Source of the DNA: Phycisphaerae bacterium
GTDB taxonomy: Bacteria > Planctomycetota > Phycisphaerae > UBA1845
Assembly: GCA_021604825.1 (NCBI GenBank)
Contig: BQJS01000013.1
Location: forward strand, 1 to 41,802
Length of the DNA: 41,802 nt
Reading direction: 5' to 3'
The translations under genes and the position numbers were made by a program. The notes beneath the pieces are model-generated. The model had not been told where the DNA came from, searched no databases, and was given only the letters and a program-made list of their open reading frames with translations. This document shows positions 8,179 through 17,122 of this stretch, piece after piece. Position 1 is the stretch's first letter. Each line of letters begins with the position of its first letter.

Positions 8179-8963
8179 GCGCCGACTCCTTGTGCTGGTC
8201 TGGCTTCTTCAGGTGATTCTTGTTTCGGTTGCAATAGTGTGGCCGGGTCGATTCCGAGAAACGATTTTCGTTTCGATGCGAACAGTTCGTTGGCCCGTTC
8301 CAGGTCGCTCGGTGTGCCGATGTCCAACCACATGCCGTCGTGGCGGTAAGAGTTGACCGTCATGTTGCGTTCCAACATCGTCAAGACCAACTCGTCCATG
8401 CCAAAGGGCACGCCGGCTGGTATGAGGTCGAGGACGTCGCGGTCCATCGCATATGCACCGAGCGAAATCGTCAGCGGGATGGTTGGTTTCTCGCGAAACG
8501 CTGAAACACACCCGGCTGCGTCGATGTCGAGGACGCCGTCGCCGATTTTTAGTTTCTTTCGAAACGTGCCAAGCGTCAGCAACTCGCCGGATTGCTTGTG
8601 GTTCTCGAGGAGCGTTCGGTAGTTCAGGTCGGTGAGGATGTCGCCGTTCATCACGAGAAACGATTGCGGCAGTTCGTCGGCTACGAGATGCAGCGGACCA
8701 ACGGTGCCCATCGGTCGGTTCTCTTTGCAGTAGGTGATATCAACGCCAAGCGATTTGCCTGTGCCGAAATAGGATCGCAGCAATCCATCGCGATAGTTCG
8801 TCGCAAAGATCAGCCGTTTCAATCCAAGTGAGCGAAGCTGCTTGACGAGCAGTTCGAGGATGGGCACATCGCCCACCGGCATCAGCGGTTTGGGCAGGAC
8901 GGTTGTATAGGGCCGAAGGCGGCTTCCCTGCCCGCCCGCTAGAATGACGACACAGTCGTTCAT
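8175..8963 (-). CDS. Sugar-1-phosphate nucleotidyltransferase
   Basis: A 262-residue protein of the NTP-transferase family (RfbA/GlmU/ManC-like core). VILAGGQGSRLRPYTTVLPKP is the GTP/TTP-binding signature with catalytic Arg and Lys, PMGTVGPL and VMNGDILT are the sugar and metal sites (ND), and GMWLDIGTPSDLERAN closes the fold. It lacks the C-terminal left-handed helix domain of GlmU. By context it makes the NDP-sugar used by the adjacent dehydratase; a PtmE-like role next to a LegB-like enzyme is possible but unproven. No good ribosome-binding site is visible before ATG 8963. A 7-bp hairpin (9004-9020) lies in its leader. Confidence 0.87.
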   Translation of the reverse strand: MNDCVVILAGGQGSRLRPYTTVLPKPLMPVGDVPILELLVKQLRSLGLKRLIFATNYRDGLLRSYFGTGKSLGVDITYCKENRPMGTVGPLHLVADELPQSFLVMNGDILTDLNYRTLLENHKQSGELLTLGTFRKKLKIGDGVLDIDAAGCVSAFREKPTIPLTISLGAYAMDRDVLDLIPAGVPFGMDELVLTMLERNMTVNSYRHDGMWLDIGTPSDLERANELFASKRKSFLGIDPATLLQPKQESPEEARPAQGVGA

Positions 8964-9229
8964 TGAGAGGAAAATCCGTTTTCCAATGCGAAGTTTTTCG
9001 GGCCGTCTTTGCGAAAGACGAAGACCGTTATCGGCACTTTCGGATGTTTTTGAGGGCGTCTGAAGGTATGCGTGGACGGATTCGACTTGCAGCGAGCGGT
9101 TCAGTTAGAAATGACATCATTGGCCAAATCTGAGTCGTCGTTCGGTGGGTGGCGGTCAATCCAAAGGGGCGTTATGCCGATTTATTGTTATCGGAACTGT
9201 CTTTTCTCGGACCCTGCGGATGTAGGTCT

Positions 9230-10483
9230 ATGGTTGTTCGCTGCGCGCCGCGTCATGCGGTGGCATCAGTCAATTCGATCGACGGGCAGGCTTGCGGTGA
9301 ACTCGTCAGTACTGCCGGCCCAGATGCTAGCCCCCGCGCGCTTGGGCGGTTGGTGGCTTGGGTTTTTACGCCATCACCGCGCGCATTTCTTGGTGGCCTC
9401 TGCGCCACTTTTTGTTTGGGCGTCTTGGGGATGTTTGCGTTTTCGTTGTACGTGAACCCGTGGGGTGATTTCGGCAAGACGGGATTCCACCGACTGTACA
9501 ACGCCCGGTTGGCCAAGGCCGATTTTCTTGACGCGATGCCTCGTCGCGATTTGCCTGAAGTCGTGGTGATGGGTTCGTCCAACACCATGCAGTATCGCCC
9601 CGCGACGATTGAACGGCTGACGGGAAAGCGTGCGTTCAACTTTGGTGTGTTCTGGGGGCGGGCTGAGGATTTTCTTTGTATCACCCGGCATGTCGTAGAT
9701 GACCTGGATCACAAACCATCGCTGATGATCATTGGCATTGATACATGGAGCTTTGCCCCGGCGATCAATGAGCATCCTGTGTTTCCGGGGATTCGACGCC
9801 GGCTCTTGAACGCACCGCAATTGTCAAAGCACTTGCACAACGCCGGTTGGGTGAAGCGGCAGTGGGCGAATTTTATTGATTCGCTTTCGCGTCAACAATT
9901 GGCGCTGTCGTGGAAACTCTTTTGGGACGATCGTTACAGCCGAACCGTCGCGCCGCCATTGGAATCATCCGAGTGGTTCGAGACGGATGGGACACGCGTT
10001 CGATATCTTTCAGACGGAGGCAATATCTTCGAGGCGGTTGAGGCGGGGACGTATCCCATCTCCGAAGAGATTCGACAGGCCATCGCTGAAACGACGTCTG
10101 AAAAATCCACGTATCGATTCGTCGATCAATTCCCCATGTACGACTTCGCCGATATGGATCAGGGGAAGATCGACTACATGACGGAGATGCTCGAAGTCTG
10201 CGAACGCGAAAAGATCCAAGTCGTGTTCATCATCAATCCCGTACACCCACTGCTCTATCAAGAATTGATAGCCCACACACGGCATCCGCAGAATCTGAAG
10301 AATCTTAAGACGATGCTCGGTCAGTTTGCGCAGCGTTACTCGGTCGTCTCAGGCATCTTTGACGCATCCGACGTCGCAAAATTCGGTGGCGATCCCGAAG
10401 GGTTCTTCGATCCCATGCACCCAGCCACCCGCAATTGCGACTTGATTTTGGAACGCGTGGCCGCCGAGGGTCACCTGAATTGA
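9230..10483 (+). CDS. Membrane-anchored SGNH-like protein of a polysaccharide O-acetylation locus
   Basis: About 417 residues if started at ATG 9230. The frame is open back to GTG 9149, and the start must precede the hydrophobic anchor (about residues 45-75), but no strong ribosome-binding site decides. After the anchor the protein reads VVVMGSSNTMQYRP (SGNH block I-like, GSSN), NFGVFWG, IIGIDTWSF, and near the end FFDPMHPATRNC, whose D-x-x-H resembles the catalytic Asp/His block. This fits the DUF1574/AlgJ-AlgX-like partners of MBOAT acyltransferases. Its TGA overlaps the TTG start of the MBOAT gene (TTGA), so the two are coupled. It probably helps move acetyl groups to an exported polysaccharide in the periplasm. 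Confidence 0.75.
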   Translation: MVVRCAPRHAVASVNSIDGQACGELVSTAGPDASPRALGRLVAWVFTPSPRAFLGGLCATFCLGVLGMFAFSLYVNPWGDFGKTGFHRLYNARLAKADFLDAMPRRDLPEVVVMGSSNTMQYRPATIERLTGKRAFNFGVFWGRAEDFLCITRHVVDDLDHKPSLMIIGIDTWSFAPAINEHPVFPGIRRRLLNAPQLSKHLHNAGWVKRQWANFIDSLSRQQLALSWKLFWDDRYSRTVAPPLESSEWFETDGTRVRYLSDGGNIFEAVEAGTYPISEEIRQAIAETTSEKSTYRFVDQFPMYDFADMDQGKIDYMTEMLEVCEREKIQVVFIINPVHPLLYQELIAHTRHPQNLKNLKTMLGQFAQRYSVVSGIFDASDVAKFGGDPEGFFDPMHPATRNCDLILERVAAEGHLN

Positions 10484-11919
10484 TCTTCCCCAGTTACATT
10501 TTTATCCTCGCGTTCCTTCCGATCATGCTGTCGGGTTGGTACCTGATACGTTCGTACCGCTTGAAGCTCGCATTCCTTACGGCGATGAGTTACGTCTTCT
10601 ACGGTTGGCTTGACTACCGTTTCGTCGCATTGATGTTGGCCTCCACGCTGCTGGACTACTGTTGCGGACAAAAGATAGCGCAGGCCCACGCGCCGATCGT
10701 TCGCAAGCGCTGGCTGATCTGTTCGATCGCAGGCAACCTCAGCTCGCTCGGATTCTTCAAGTACTACGGTTTCTTCTCGCAATCGTGCGCAGATATGTTG
10801 GCCGTCATCGGCGTCGATGCGTCGCTGCCCGTGTTGAATGTGGTTCTGCCGTTGGGGATTTCGTTCTACACGTTCCAATCGATGAGCTACACGATCGACA
10901 TCTACCGTGGGCGATGTCAACCAACCGGCGACTTGCTTCTGTTCACGGCGTACGTTTCGATGTTTCCCCAGTTGGTGGCTGGTCCGATCGTTCGATACAG
11001 CGACATCGAGAAGCAACTCGCAACGTTGCGCAACCAAGCAACCAATCACGAGCAGATCTGCGACGGCGCATGGCTATTTGTGATCGGGCTCATCAAGAAA
11101 ATCTGGATCGCCGACGTGATGGCCCCCGTGGTCGCACATGCCTTCGATTCCGAAACATCGCCCCAATTCGTTACATCATGGGTGGGGACGATTTGCTACA
11201 CGTTTCAAATCTACTTCGACTTCTCGGCATACAGCGACATGGCCCGTGGGTTGGGATTGATGATGGGGTTTAGATTCCCAGTCAACTTCAATTCGCCTTA
11301 TAAATCGTCGAGTATTTCCGAGTTCTGGAATCGATGGCACATCACGCTGTCGCATTGGCTACGAGACTATCTGTATATCCCGTTGGGCGGATCGCGTCAT
11401 GGGACGTCGAAAACGCTGCGTAATCTCGGGATCACGATGTTCCTCGGTGGGTTGTGGCATGGGGCGGCATGGAACTTTGTCGTGTGGGGGTTGTTTCACG
11501 GTGGGTTGCTGATGGTACACGCTACGTGGAAACGATTCTCCACCGTTCAATTGAATAGAACGCTGGCGATCTGCGTCACGTTCATGTGTGTGATGTTCGG
11601 ATGGGTATTCTTCAGAGCCAATTCGTTGGAAGGCGCGGTGTCGATACTTTCGGGAATGGTTGGGCTTCATGGCATCGAACCGTTCACTCACCTGTCTTCA
11701 ACGTTGGGGGTCAGTTTGCCGGGTATTTACCATCAGTTCTCGGGAATGCACGGACTCGCGTATCTCGCGTTCGTTGGCATCTTGACGTTCTGGGCACCCA
11801 ACAGCGAAGAGATCCCGAGATTCAGACAACCGGTGGTCGGCATGGCGCTGGGAACAGTGGCTGTCTGCACGCTGACCACGTTCATGGAAGAGACGCCGTT
11901 TCTCTACTTCATGTTTTGA
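10480..11919 (+). CDS. MBOAT family membrane O-acyltransferase (AlgI-like)
   Basis: A 479-residue polytopic protein. I chose TTG 10480 (IFPSYIFILAFLPI follows, as in typical AlgI starts) because GAGGG lies about nine bases upstream and it overlaps the previous stop; an ATG-type start at 10435 would add 15 unlike residues. The hallmark segments are present: PQLVAGPIVRYSDI, EFWNRWHITLSHWLRDYLYI, and GGLWHGAAWNFVVWG with the catalytic His. It would carry acyl (usually acetyl) groups across the inner membrane for the SGNH-like proteins encoded on each side. Confident as a family member; the acceptor polymer is unknown. Confidence 0.92.
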   Translation: MIFPSYIFILAFLPIMLSGWYLIRSYRLKLAFLTAMSYVFYGWLDYRFVALMLASTLLDYCCGQKIAQAHAPIVRKRWLICSIAGNLSSLGFFKYYGFFSQSCADMLAVIGVDASLPVLNVVLPLGISFYTFQSMSYTIDIYRGRCQPTGDLLLFTAYVSMFPQLVAGPIVRYSDIEKQLATLRNQATNHEQICDGAWLFVIGLIKKIWIADVMAPVVAHAFDSETSPQFVTSWVGTICYTFQIYFDFSAYSDMARGLGLMMGFRFPVNFNSPYKSSSISEFWNRWHITLSHWLRDYLYIPLGGSRHGTSKTLRNLGITMFLGGLWHGAAWNFVVWGLFHGGLLMVHATWKRFSTVQLNRTLAICVTFMCVMFGWVFFRANSLEGAVSILSGMVGLHGIEPFTHLSSTLGVSLPGIYHQFSGMHGLAYLAFVGILTFWAPNSEEIPRFRQPVVGMALGTVAVCTLTTFMEETPFLYFMF

Positions 11920-12016
11920 TATGTTTTGATTTGGGAATGTCTATCGTCATGCGACATGTTCAACGACGCTTGCTGTGTGAGCATTGCTTGAGCCTGTCCG
12001 ATAAATAGAGAGGCGC

Positions 12017-13429
12017 ATGGCTTTATTCGGACGTGCGCACAGGGAGCGAATTGATTTGACCACCGCCAACGCATTGTGCATGGAAGAAGACCTGGTGATG
12101 CGGCAAACGAGTTGTGATGCCGCAGCGCCCAAGACGCGCCGTCGCTGGGTCTTTCGGGCGATCGCTGTCTGCTTGGCGCTGGCGGTGTGTGAGCTGCAAC
12201 TTCAACTCGCGTCGCTGTGCATACCAGCCGTTCGTCAAGCGCTACTACCGGCCCATCTTCAGTCCAATCTCGATTCAGATGCGCCGGCGATGTTGATACC
12301 CGACGTGATGCTCGGTGTTCGCGGGAACCCGGAATACCCCGGACATGACGCGCTTGGATTTCGCAACGCGCAGGTCTACGAACATCCGGATGTGGTGGCG
12401 ATCGGCGATTCGCAGACCCATAGCACGCACGACAAGTCTTGGCCAGCACTCTACGAAAGCGACACCGGACACACCACGTACAACATGGGCATCGCCGGAT
12501 GGGGGCCGGCAGAGTACGTGCTTGTGCTAGATGCCGCGCTTCGACGCAAACCGAAGGTCGTCGTGGTCGGTTTGTACATGGGCAACGATGTGGCCGATGC
12601 GTATCGTTCAGTTGTTCTCCGGCAGTCCTGTTACGATCTGGGCACGTCGGTGTTTCCCGAAGGAATCGACGCTATCGAGAACGAAGACCTGTGGAACGCG
12701 AAGGTTCGCAGTCAGTTCATCCATGGAATCGACGCGACTCCGAAACGGCATTCCAGTGGTGTCGTCAGCATGTGTCGCAATGCTCTGTCGGATCATTGCA
12801 AACTCTACGGACTCGCGAGGGCTATGAAGAACGCAGCTGTCTATCACTTTCAAGGAATTGGAAGTGATCGCGACAAGCAGGACCGGCAGTGGGCGCGGAA
12901 TGTCAGATGGTCCAAACGGCATCCGAAAACGAGCATTCTGGAAGTCGATCATCAACGAACCATCCTGACGCCAGCCTACCGTAGCGCGCTGCTGAATATG
13001 TCCGACGAACGCATCGATGTGGGGTTCCAGCTTACCCTTGAAAGCATCACGAGGATTTCCAAGCGCTGCCGCGAGCGCAATGTAGAGTTGGTTGTTGCGA
13101 TCATTCCAACCAAGGAATGGGTTCTCGACACGGTCATCGAATCGCGCCATGAGTACTTGGGGATGACCGAACTAATAAACCACGAATCGATGGCTCAAGA
13201 GAGCATCACCACATTCCTAAGCGAACGGAAGATTGACTTCGTGAACGTCGGGCGCGCTCTAAGAGAATGCGTGCGATCGGGGCAACAACCATATCCCATG
13301 TCAACCGATGGCCATCCCAACGCCATCGGAAACAAAGCCATCGCAAAAGCCATCGCCGCTCACACAGACCCGCTGCTAAAGCAACATCAACTAGCAAGTA
13401 CAATTCAATCGAATGAAGCCAAGCCGTAG
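12017..13429 (+). CDS. SGNH/GDSL hydrolase-like protein, O-acetylation partner
   Basis: A 470-residue protein. ATG 12017 follows AGAGAGG by four bases; ATG 12080 and 12098 are alternatives and would place the membrane anchor (about residues 50-70) nearer the N-terminus. Conserved blocks: AIGDSQTHS (block I, nucleophile Ser), MGIAGWGPAEY (block II), GLYMGNDVADA (block III, Asn), DGHPNAIGNKAI near the end (block V, Asp and His). A complete set suggests an active esterase or acetyltransferase, unlike the more degenerate protein at 9230. It follows the MBOAT gene by 97 bases and probably acts on the same surface polysaccharide in the periplasm. Confidence 0.85.
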   Translation: MALFGRAHRERIDLTTANALCMEEDLVMRQTSCDAAAPKTRRRWVFRAIAVCLALAVCELQLQLASLCIPAVRQALLPAHLQSNLDSDAPAMLIPDVMLGVRGNPEYPGHDALGFRNAQVYEHPDVVAIGDSQTHSTHDKSWPALYESDTGHTTYNMGIAGWGPAEYVLVLDAALRRKPKVVVVGLYMGNDVADAYRSVVLRQSCYDLGTSVFPEGIDAIENEDLWNAKVRSQFIHGIDATPKRHSSGVVSMCRNALSDHCKLYGLARAMKNAAVYHFQGIGSDRDKQDRQWARNVRWSKRHPKTSILEVDHQRTILTPAYRSALLNMSDERIDVGFQLTLESITRISKRCRERNVELVVAIIPTKEWVLDTVIESRHEYLGMTELINHESMAQESITTFLSERKIDFVNVGRALRECVRSGQQPYPMSTDGHPNAIGNKAIAKAIAAHTDPLLKQHQLASTIQSNEAKP

Positions 13430-13575
13430 CGGCAGATTCGATTTCGGTTTGAGACATTCCCAAGTGCAACCACACAAATTCTTCGTATTGATGCTGTAAA
13501 ACGCTTAGTCGCTCACGCCTAATAGACTACCATTGTCGAATGACGACCTGTTCCCGAACGCGCTGAGTGGCGGTG

Positions 13576-13603
13576 TTGGCGGTTGTGCGCCGACGTGGAT
13601 AAT
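13576..13603 (+). promoter_or_regulatory. Conserved TTGGCG-N16-GATAAT box, copy A
   Basis: TTGGCG (13576-13581) and GATAAT (13598-13603) are 16 bases apart, 32 bases before the ATG of the zinc-ribbon gene at 13636. The spacing fits a sigma-70-type promoter. The spacer (GTTGTGCG..G.CGTG) is also conserved in copies at 21011 and 22843, which a plain promoter would not need. Confidence 0.55.
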
Positions 13604-13635
13604 TGAGGGATGGTTGATTCAAGCAGTGAGGCGAG

Positions 13636-14118
13636 ATGAAACGGCGTATCCGAAAGCGGCGTGTCCTTAAATGGTCCGGGACGATTGTTTGCGTCGGTAT
13701 AATGGCGCTGTGGGCGGCGTGCCAACGATACGAAATCGTCTACCTTGGTGGCTTCGGAAATATTGGCAGCACAACAAGTGCGATCTTCTATGACTCGAGT
13801 TATCTCTTGCACGTTGAGAGCGAGGGATGGCACATTGGTGATACGCTTTTCTGGGGAACAAGCTTATGGTCTGTATCTGACTGCTTCAGTTTCCCTCGGT
13901 ATACATGGGATGGTTCACCATGGTTGAACGGAAATTCGGCTGGTTATTTCGGGGTGCATATTCCGTTCTGGTGCATGTTCGCGCCCGCTTTGCTGGTGAC
14001 GAGTTGGCTATGGTACGCGGATCGTCGGCGAATCGGTGAATGCGTGAATTGTGGCTACAACCTGACCGGCAACGTCAGCGGGGTTTGTCCAGAATGTGGG
14101 GCAACGATCGAAGGTTAG
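13636..14118 (+). CDS. Membrane protein with extracytoplasmic domain and C-terminal zinc ribbon (paralogue 5)
   Basis: A 160-residue protein: very basic N-terminus (KRRIRKRR), membrane segment at about 12-30, an aromatic and Gly-rich extracytoplasmic region of about 75 residues, a second membrane segment with IPFWCMF (about 110-130), then CVNCGYNLTGN...CPECGATIEG. GAGGCGAG directly precedes ATG 13636. A conserved TTGGCG-N16-GATAAT box lies 32 bases upstream. The architecture matches the genes at 5586 and 19091. It is followed by the alpha/beta hydrolase gene in the same direction, 65 bases away. Function unknown. Confidence 0.78.
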   Translation: MKRRIRKRRVLKWSGTIVCVGIMALWAACQRYEIVYLGGFGNIGSTTSAIFYDSSYLLHVESEGWHIGDTLFWGTSLWSVSDCFSFPRYTWDGSPWLNGNSAGYFGVHIPFWCMFAPALLVTSWLWYADRRRIGECVNCGYNLTGNVSGVCPECGATIEG

Positions 14119-14183
14119 TTTCTGAATCGTCAGATCGGCACTCGTAAACGAGATGGGTCGGTCGTCGGTTCGTGGAGACATTC

Positions 14184-15443
14184 ATGTCGGTTCGTAATCG
14201 TATTCTGTGTGCCTATGGCTTGATCGTCGCATTGGTTCTTGCGATCGGTGCGGTCTGTCATTTGGGTTGGTCCGCGCAATTCTACCTTGCGGTGCCGATG
14301 ATCTTTTTGGTTCGCGGGCTTTCGATTTGGTCACGTGATAAGCGTGAGGGCCGGATGCGAATCGTCGTTCTTACAGTTGGGTTGATCGGCGTTGTTATCG
14401 CAGCCGTCGCGGATTGGATGTCACCCAGTCCTTCGTTTGGTGCGTTTGGTCGCACCGTTTGTGCCTATGCGTTGTTGACTATTGTGATTACATCGATGTG
14501 GCTTTACGCGCCGGTGGGCTTTGCCATTAGCAAGCTTTCTGGCAAGGATGAGGATCGGCCGTGGAAACGGATCGGGCTGCGTACGTTGGGCATCCTCGTT
14601 TATTCGTTTGTGATCTACGCATATTTGCTTTCGTTTCTTCAAACGCACGTTCCCAAGCGGACGGGTGACGGTTCGCCGGCGCAGCTTCGACTTTCGTTTC
14701 AGGACGTTTCCTATTTGTCGCGTGATGGCGTCAGGATTGCGGGCTGGTATGTGCCCAATGAGGATTCGGACCGAGCGGTGATCTTGTGTCATGGCATGGG
14801 TGCAGACAAGTCCGACATGCTCGACTTCGCGTTGGCTCTTCATGAGGGCGGGTACACGGTGTTGATGCCAGACTTTCGCGGTCACGGTGCGAGCGGTGGA
14901 TACACGGTGAGCTATGGACCCAAGGAAAAGTGGGACATCATCAGCGGTGTCGATTACCTTGAGCGCGAGCACCCAGCCCGCACGAAACACTTGTTCGGAG
15001 TCGGGTGGAGCATGGGGGCTGCCTCGCTGGTGTTAGCCGCGGCTGACGACGATCGCATTGAAGGGTTGCACCTCGATGCGGTGTTCGCCAGCGCCATGGA
15101 CATGGCCAAGATCCTGCCCTCCGGAGCGCCGCCGGGATACCGCCAAGTCACGCCATACGTCGCCACCGTGTTCGCATGCCTGGAGTCCGGCGTGAATCTT
15201 TTCGGTATCGACATCACCGAAGCGATCGGTGAAGTCACGTGCCCCGTCATGCTGGTCCACGGCGAAGAGGATGGACTGATTCCGATCGCGCAAGGCCGGC
15301 AAGTCTACGAATCAGCCAACCAACCCAAAACCTGGCGGGCCATAAAGGGTGCGGGACACTGTGGGACGATAGGCGTGGAATCACCGCGCTATGAAGCGAA
15401 GATGATTGCATTCCTGGATGCGATTGGTCGTGATGTTGAGTAG
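14184..15443 (+). CDS. Membrane-anchored alpha/beta hydrolase
   Basis: A 419-residue protein starting at ATG 14184, seven bases after GGAG; GTG 14172 is less likely. The first 165 residues hold about five hydrophobic segments. The rest is an alpha/beta hydrolase: VILCHGMGADKSD (oxyanion region), GVGWSMGAAS (nucleophile Ser near 275), HGEEDGLIP (Asp near 361) and GAGHCGTIG (His near 390). The substrate is unknown; a membrane lipid or ester at the cytoplasmic face is plausible. A decayed copy of its last 60 codons lies at 17659-17838, also close to a zinc-ribbon gene, which hints that the two gene types travel or duplicate together. Confidence 0.85.
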   Translation: MSVRNRILCAYGLIVALVLAIGAVCHLGWSAQFYLAVPMIFLVRGLSIWSRDKREGRMRIVVLTVGLIGVVIAAVADWMSPSPSFGAFGRTVCAYALLTIVITSMWLYAPVGFAISKLSGKDEDRPWKRIGLRTLGILVYSFVIYAYLLSFLQTHVPKRTGDGSPAQLRLSFQDVSYLSRDGVRIAGWYVPNEDSDRAVILCHGMGADKSDMLDFALALHEGGYTVLMPDFRGHGASGGYTVSYGPKEKWDIISGVDYLEREHPARTKHLFGVGWSMGAASLVLAAADDDRIEGLHLDAVFASAMDMAKILPSGAPPGYRQVTPYVATVFACLESGVNLFGIDITEAIGEVTCPVMLVHGEEDGLIPIAQGRQVYESANQPKTWRAIKGAGHCGTIGVESPRYEAKMIAFLDAIGRDVE

Positions 15444-15525
15444 CGCGAGTCACTTCGCGGACATTAAAGAGGCCCAGTGCCGCTTGGATGCATTCCTTTC
15501 ATACGCACCATGCATCATGCACACG

Positions 15526-15557
15526 AAAAAGGGACGCCCGTTGATCGGACGTCCCTT
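15526..15557 (-). terminator. Intrinsic terminator of the multiheme cytochrome gene
   Basis: Read on the minus strand, AAGGGACG (complement of 15550-15557) pairs with CGTCCCTT (15529-15536) and is followed by a T run (complement of 15526-15530). It lies about 65 bases after the cytochrome stop codon. Confidence 0.8.
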
Positions 15558-15622
15558 CGTAAATGGCTTCTTACAGTTTGGCGCCACTCACGTCGCGTTG
15601 CTGGCTTCCGTAGTCATCGCGA

Positions 15623-17122
15623 CTACTCGCTGTGCATATCACTTGCGACGCCTGACGCGCCACCGACGGTCAATGAGAATGCATTGCCGATTCCGTTATG
15701 ACAACGCAGGCAAACGAAGTCCAGCGTGACTGCCGCTTGGCCTTGGTCGTCGCGTACCACCTCGCTGCCGTCCTCGTTGAAGAAACTGGCGAAATCCTCG
15801 GCGGCCGTATTGATGCGGAAGATGTGCGTCTTGGTGTCGCCAATCCTTCCGTCGGGGCCGGAGACCGCTTCGGTCGCGTTACTGCCGCTGCGTGTCGCGT
15901 AAGGCATGTGGCAGCTTTCGCACGACATGACTTCCTGGTATTCGCCACGGATAAACGTCACTCCCTCGTGGCTGGCCATGTTTACATTCGCGTGGCAATC
16001 GGTACACGCTTGCTTGATCGCGTTCTCACGATCATAGGCCGTTGAGATGTGTGGGTCATGGCAGTCACCGCAGTTGAACGCGGAGTGGCCGCCGCTCGCC
16101 AGCAGCTCGGGATACTGTTCGTGGTGCTTGATGTAACCGTTGCTCGCGAGGATGACTTTATCCTGCGCGTTGAATGGACGGTTATGACACTCAGCGCAGG
16201 TGGTCGAACCGGGATCGACGTAAAGGTCGCGCGCCGACACGTCAGCCACGTGATTCGATCCGGGGCCATGACACGACTCGCACTGAATCCCGGGTTCCTC
16301 CCAAGTTCCCTCCAGGCCCGGAAGTCCATCCTGGAATTCGGGGAAATCTTCATCCAGCGGCAGCGGGCCAGTCGTATGGCATTGGAAGCAGGAGTGCCCA
16401 TATGGCTTGGGCGTCTCGCGCGAGCCTTCGTAATCGACGAAACCGGCGACGTTACCGTTCGGCGGGAAGTCGAGATTCCATTGGGTGGGGATATCAAGCA
16501 AGCCGGTGATCAAGATGAACCCGTTGGTGTCGATGAAACGACCCTTCTTGTAATAACCACCGATCACGTACGAAATATCGTCCCAGGTAAAGCCATCGGG
16601 CGGATCGGGAATGCCAGCCCGGGTGCCCTCTTCCGGGAAGGTCGGTGGGCCACCTTCGATCTTGGTCAACTTGTGAGAGTGGCTGTGGATAGCCTGTTGT
16701 TCGGCGACGCCAGGGTGACAACCCGCACAAGTCGTGGAGCCGACATAATCGGCATCGTTGTTCGAGCGATCTGTCTGATTGGCGAATTGCGGCTGCTCGG
16801 CTGGAACGCATTCACCGTCGGTGCATTCTTCACCTTCTGCGCAATCGTCGTCCGACGTGCAAGCCGACGCTGCGACGCATTCGCCGTCGACGCATTGCTC
16901 GCCATCTCCGCAATCGTCGTCAGATGTGCATCCGCTGTCTGCAACGCACTCGCCGTTAACGCACTGTTCGCCGTCTGCGCAATCCGAGTCCGCCGTGCAT
17001 GTTGGGTCGGGTGTCGGTGGCACTTCGCAGCCAACAAAGGCGGCGCATAATCCTACGCCCAGGAGCAACGAAACGATCCTGAAATCGAAGCGAATGATGG
17101 AACTCTGTCTTTGTGAATGCAT
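15623..17122 (-). CDS. Eight-heme c-type cytochrome lipoprotein with EGF-like Cys repeats
   Basis: A 499-residue secreted protein. ATG 17122 follows GGAG by eight bases. A hydrophobic signal ends in AAFVGC, a probable lipobox (Cys near 32). Next come three Cys-rich repeats (pattern CT.D.DC..GE.C..GEC). The catalytic half has eight CxxCH sites: CAGCH, CFQCH, CESCH, CAECH, CGDCH, CTDCH, CESCH and CLRCH. The arrangement recalls multiheme cytochromes of the NrfA/HAO/cytochrome c554 families, but all sites are CxxCH, there is no CxxCK, and I cannot name a subfamily. It probably carries or uses electrons in the periplasm or at the outer surface. It is monocistronic, with its own terminator. Confidence 0.85.
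   Translation of the reverse strand: MHSQRQSSIIRFDFRIVSLLLGVGLCAAFVGCEVPPTPDPTCTADSDCADGEQCVNGECVADSGCTSDDDCGDGEQCVDGECVAASACTSDDDCAEGEECTDGECVPAEQPQFANQTDRSNNDADYVGSTTCAGCHPGVAEQQAIHSHSHKLTKIEGGPPTFPEEGTRAGIPDPPDGFTWDDISYVIGGYYKKGRFIDTNGFILITGLLDIPTQWNLDFPPNGNVAGFVDYEGSRETPKPYGHSCFQCHTTGPLPLDEDFPEFQDGLPGLEGTWEEPGIQCESCHGPGSNHVADVSARDLYVDPGSTTCAECHNRPFNAQDKVILASNGYIKHHEQYPELLASGGHSAFNCGDCHDPHISTAYDRENAIKQACTDCHANVNMASHEGVTFIRGEYQEVMSCESCHMPYATRSGSNATEAVSGPDGRIGDTKTHIFRINTAAEDFASFFNEDGSEVVRDDQGQAAVTLDFVCLRCHNGIGNAFSLTVGGASGVASDMHSE

Noticed and set aside
9004..9020. CGTCTTT-GCG-AAAGACG hairpin in the leader of the nucleotidyltransferase gene
   Set aside because: Stem of only 7 bp without a T run on either strand; not a convincing terminator or regulator.
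16049..17050. Long plus-strand frame of about 330 codons opposite the multiheme cytochrome
   Set aside because: It is the antisense of a clear cytochrome gene with eight CxxCH motifs; the product is Val/Arg/Thr-rich without domains.
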